A stretch of 16,167 bases of DNA from Thiosulfativibrio sp964601165 (GTDB taxonomy: Bacteria > Pseudomonadota > Gammaproteobacteria > Thiomicrospirales > Thiomicrospiraceae), in NCBI GenBank assembly GCA_964601165.1, contig CAZRMK010000041.1:1-16167 (forward strand). Direction: 5' to 3'. A program made the translations under genes and the position numbers. The notes beneath the pieces are model-generated. The model saw only the letters and a list, made by a program, of their open reading frames with translations, was not told the DNA's origin and searched no databases. Shown in pieces: positions 14,598-16,167 of this stretch. Every line of letters begins with the position of its first letter. Position 1 is the stretch's first letter.

Positions 14598-14629
14598 CCT
14601 AAATTCTGCAAATACTTGCAGGATTTAGT
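14598..14629. repeat. short palindromic repeat in the tolB-pal gap
   Basis: A 32-bp near-perfect palindrome: CCTAAATTCTGCAAAT followed by ACTTGCAGGATTTAGT. It shares 20 of its first 23 bases with the sequence at 16118 (CCTAAATCCTGCAAGTGCTT and GCA), then continues with its own mirror instead of the long element's interior. Together with the hairpin at 14526-14552 it fills much of the 115-base gap, the largest in the tol-pal cluster. In RNA it would be a strong hairpin about 20 bases before pal. Confidence 0.7.
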
Positions 14630-14649
14630 TAACATAAATAGGTAAAAAA

Positions 14650-15255
14650 ATGAAAACACTACAGGTGCTATTTGTAATTGTCGTTGCTCTTTCAGTGGCA
14701 GCTTGTGGAGGAGGCTCTTCGCAGATTATTAAGGAAGATCCAACTCATCAGCCTATTTCTGGAGGAGCTCAAGGGGAATTTGGCACTCAAGAAGGAACGG
14801 GGGTTGAGATTATTGGTGCGACAGGAAGTGAGTTAAGAGGTATAGATCTAAGAGGAGGGCAGTTATCTGCTGAAGAATGGGCAAAAATAGATTTAGAAAA
14901 ACAGCGCGAAATGATGGCGCAAGGGATTCAGCCAGTTATTTATTTTGAACTTGATAAATCAATCATAACAGAAGAAGCCTATATTATTATCAAGCATTAT
15001 GCTGACTATTTGAATGATAATCTGAATGAAAGTCTAACCCTAGTAGGTCATACTGATATTAGAGGAACTTCGTCTTATAATTTAGCACTAGGAGAAAGAC
15101 GGGCTAAATCTGTAAAAGAAGTCTTTATGTTGTATGGAGTAAAGATGTCTCGTATTGGGGTGATTAGTATGGGTGAGGAATTACCCGCAGTTGACTTGCA
15201 AACAGAAGAAGCTTGGGCAAAAAACCGTCGAGTTGAAATTAATATTTTTGAATAA
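14650..15255 (+). CDS. pal: Pal, peptidoglycan-associated lipoprotein
   Basis: An outer-membrane lipoprotein that binds peptidoglycan and TolB or TolA and helps constrict the outer membrane at division. Its 201 residues start with a lipoprotein signal peptide (lipobox SVAAC, acylated C19, then GGGSS). A Gly-rich linker of about 75 residues follows, longer than in E. coli Pal (173 residues in total). The OmpA-like domain runs from about residue 95: IYFELDKSIITEEA, then LVGHTDIRGTSSYNLALGERRAKSV with the Asp and Arg used for diaminopimelate binding, and WAKNRRVEINIFE at the end. AGG precedes ATG 14650. cpoB starts 13 bases after the stop. Confidence 0.96.
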   Translation: MKTLQVLFVIVVALSVAACGGGSSQIIKEDPTHQPISGGAQGEFGTQEGTGVEIIGATGSELRGIDLRGGQLSAEEWAKIDLEKQREMMAQGIQPVIYFELDKSIITEEAYIIIKHYADYLNDNLNESLTLVGHTDIRGTSSYNLALGERRAKSVKEVFMLYGVKMSRIGVISMGEELPAVDLQTEEAWAKNRRVEINIFE

Positions 15256-15268
15256 CTGAGTTTTTACG

Positions 15269-16117
15269 ATGATAAAAAAACTGCTTATAGGTCTGCTAAG
15301 TGTTGCTATCTTACTAACAAGTATGGCTTCTTTTGCAGCTGAAGTGTCGGCGGATCTTGAAGATAGGGTTCAAAGATTAGAACGTATGGCTGATAATCCA
15401 GTTTTACTTAGATTAAGTCAGCAAATTTCACGACAACAAAGAGAAATAGCAAGTTTACATGACGATGTAGATCGCTTAAAGCATCAGCTTGAGAGGTCTC
15501 GTCAAGATTCAGTTAAAAAGTATCGTGATCTTAATGAGCGTTTGAATCTTTTAGAGAGACCTTTAGTCGCTCAGTCTGAGCCACATACAGCACTGACGAC
15601 GATACTAGATGAAGCAAGAAATGAAGAACCTATAATTGAAGAGGAACAGTTTAAGCCTTCTGAAAAGTTAGATGTAGAGGGTTCTGTGATGGTTTCTAAA
15701 CCTGAAGCAGTTGTTGCTACTGTGATTGAAATACAGCCAGTTACCGATGAAGAAAGAAAGATTTATTCGCAAGCTTTTGACTTGATGAAGCAAAAGCAAT
15801 ATCAAGAAGCGGTAGTGGCATTTAAAGCTTTTAAAGAGACCTATCCCCACAGTTCTTTAGCGAGTAATAGTGCTTATTGGGCTGGGGAGGCTTTGTTGCT
15901 TTTGGGAGAGCAGGATAAGGCTTTAGAATCTTTTAGCTGGGTTCAACAGCATCAACCAGCAAGCATGAAAGCTCCAGATGCCTTATTAAGACAGGCTGAT
16001 ACTTTAAGAAATATGAATAAATTAGAACAAGCTAAGTTGCTTTATCAACAGTTGATAGATATGTATCCAAAGGATAGAGCTGCTACAAAAGCGATTTCTA
16101 GATTAGAGGGATTATAA
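15269..16117 (+). CDS. cpoB: CpoB (YbgF), periplasmic coordinator of cell division
   Basis: A periplasmic TPR protein that, in E. coli, links Tol with the peptidoglycan synthase PBP1B. The 282 residues begin with a Sec signal peptide (cleavage likely after ASFA, about residue 23). An N-terminal coiled coil follows (about 28-96, LEDRVQRLERMADN, QREIASLHDDVDRLKHQLER), known as the trimerisation part in the family. After an acidic, proline-containing linker (about 100-160) comes a TPR domain: AFDLMKQKQYQEAVVAFKAF, SAYWAGEALLLLGEQDKALE, and ADTLRNMNKLEQAKLLYQQL. It closes the tol-pal cluster. The spacing to pal is 13 bases and the ribosome site (GAG) is weak, suggesting coupling to pal. Confidence 0.95.
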   Translation: MIKKLLIGLLSVAILLTSMASFAAEVSADLEDRVQRLERMADNPVLLRLSQQISRQQREIASLHDDVDRLKHQLERSRQDSVKKYRDLNERLNLLERPLVAQSEPHTALTTILDEARNEEPIIEEEQFKPSEKLDVEGSVMVSKPEAVVATVIEIQPVTDEERKIYSQAFDLMKQKQYQEAVVAFKAFKETYPHSSLASNSAYWAGEALLLLGEQDKALESFSWVQQHQPASMKAPDALLRQADTLRNMNKLEQAKLLYQQLIDMYPKDRAATKAISRLEGL

Positions 16118-16167
16118 CCTAAATCCTGCAAGTGCTTGCACACATATATCGTAAGCTATTAATTCGT
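16118..16167. mobile_element. left end of another MITE-like repeat, cut by the window edge
   Basis: CCTAAATCCTGCAAGTGCTT and GCA start at the first base after the cpoB stop. The following CACATATATCGTAAGCTATTAATTCG matches the corresponding region of both arms of the element at 2883-3043 (CAAGTTATTGATTAG, CAAGATATTGATTTG). The right half lies outside the window. Its place just behind the last tol-pal gene suggests it may also act as the transcript end. Confidence 0.65.

Noticed and set aside
1..16167. Avoidance of GCGC sites as a scar of the lost restriction system
   Set aside because: GCGC occurs repeatedly in the housekeeping genes (for example near 326, 4359, 9001, 12601, 12708 and 14905), so no avoidance is visible by eye; a proper count was not possible.

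Overview
The window looks like a chromosomal segment of an AT-rich gammaproteobacterium. The evidence is the ruvCAB genes running into a complete tolQRAB-pal-cpoB cluster, an aspS gene of the Pseudomonas-like type preceded by a DUF502 gene, and lipoproteins with proteobacterial lipoboxes. I cannot name the genus; a Thiotrichales-like lineage is a guess. Almost everything is ordinary housekeeping content.

Layout. Positions 1-53 look like the right end of an insertion sequence. Next come dgt (+), a palindrome between convergent genes, a small DUF4156-type lipoprotein gene (-) and a short-chain dehydrogenase gene (-). The 325-base gap at 2787-3111 is mostly a 161-bp palindromic MITE-like element. 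Then follow a DUF502 membrane protein and aspS (+). Directly behind aspS, from 5634 to about 7525, lies a visibly AT-richer island: a type II restriction-modification pair. It is followed by nadA, ruvC, ruvA, ruvB, tolQ, tolR, tolA, tolB, pal and cpoB, all on + and closely spaced. Another copy of the MITE-like repeat starts at the last base of cpoB and runs out of the window.

How the genes work together. RuvA and RuvB migrate Holliday junctions and RuvC cuts them. TolQ, TolR and TolA form the inner-membrane motor that uses the proton gradient to act on TolB and Pal at the outer membrane during division. CpoB links this to peptidoglycan synthesis. NadA makes quinolinate for NAD. AspRS charges tRNA-Asp and probably also tRNA-Asn.

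The most interesting part is the restriction-modification island, which is a well-preserved corpse. The endonuclease reads as a relative of HinP1I and the methylase as a close relative of M.HhaI, so both halves independently point to the target GCGC. The endonuclease is broken by a 60-bp perfect-stem element flanked by a 5-bp target duplication (ATAAT), and again by a frameshift. The methylase has lost its catalytic cysteine (PCQ to PRQ) and carries an in-frame TAG. A second theme is a family of palindromic intergenic repeats (CCTAAATCCTGCAAG...), with one long copy, one partial copy at the window edge and two short copies, one of them inside the tol-pal cluster. I do not see a previously undescribed multi-gene system here.
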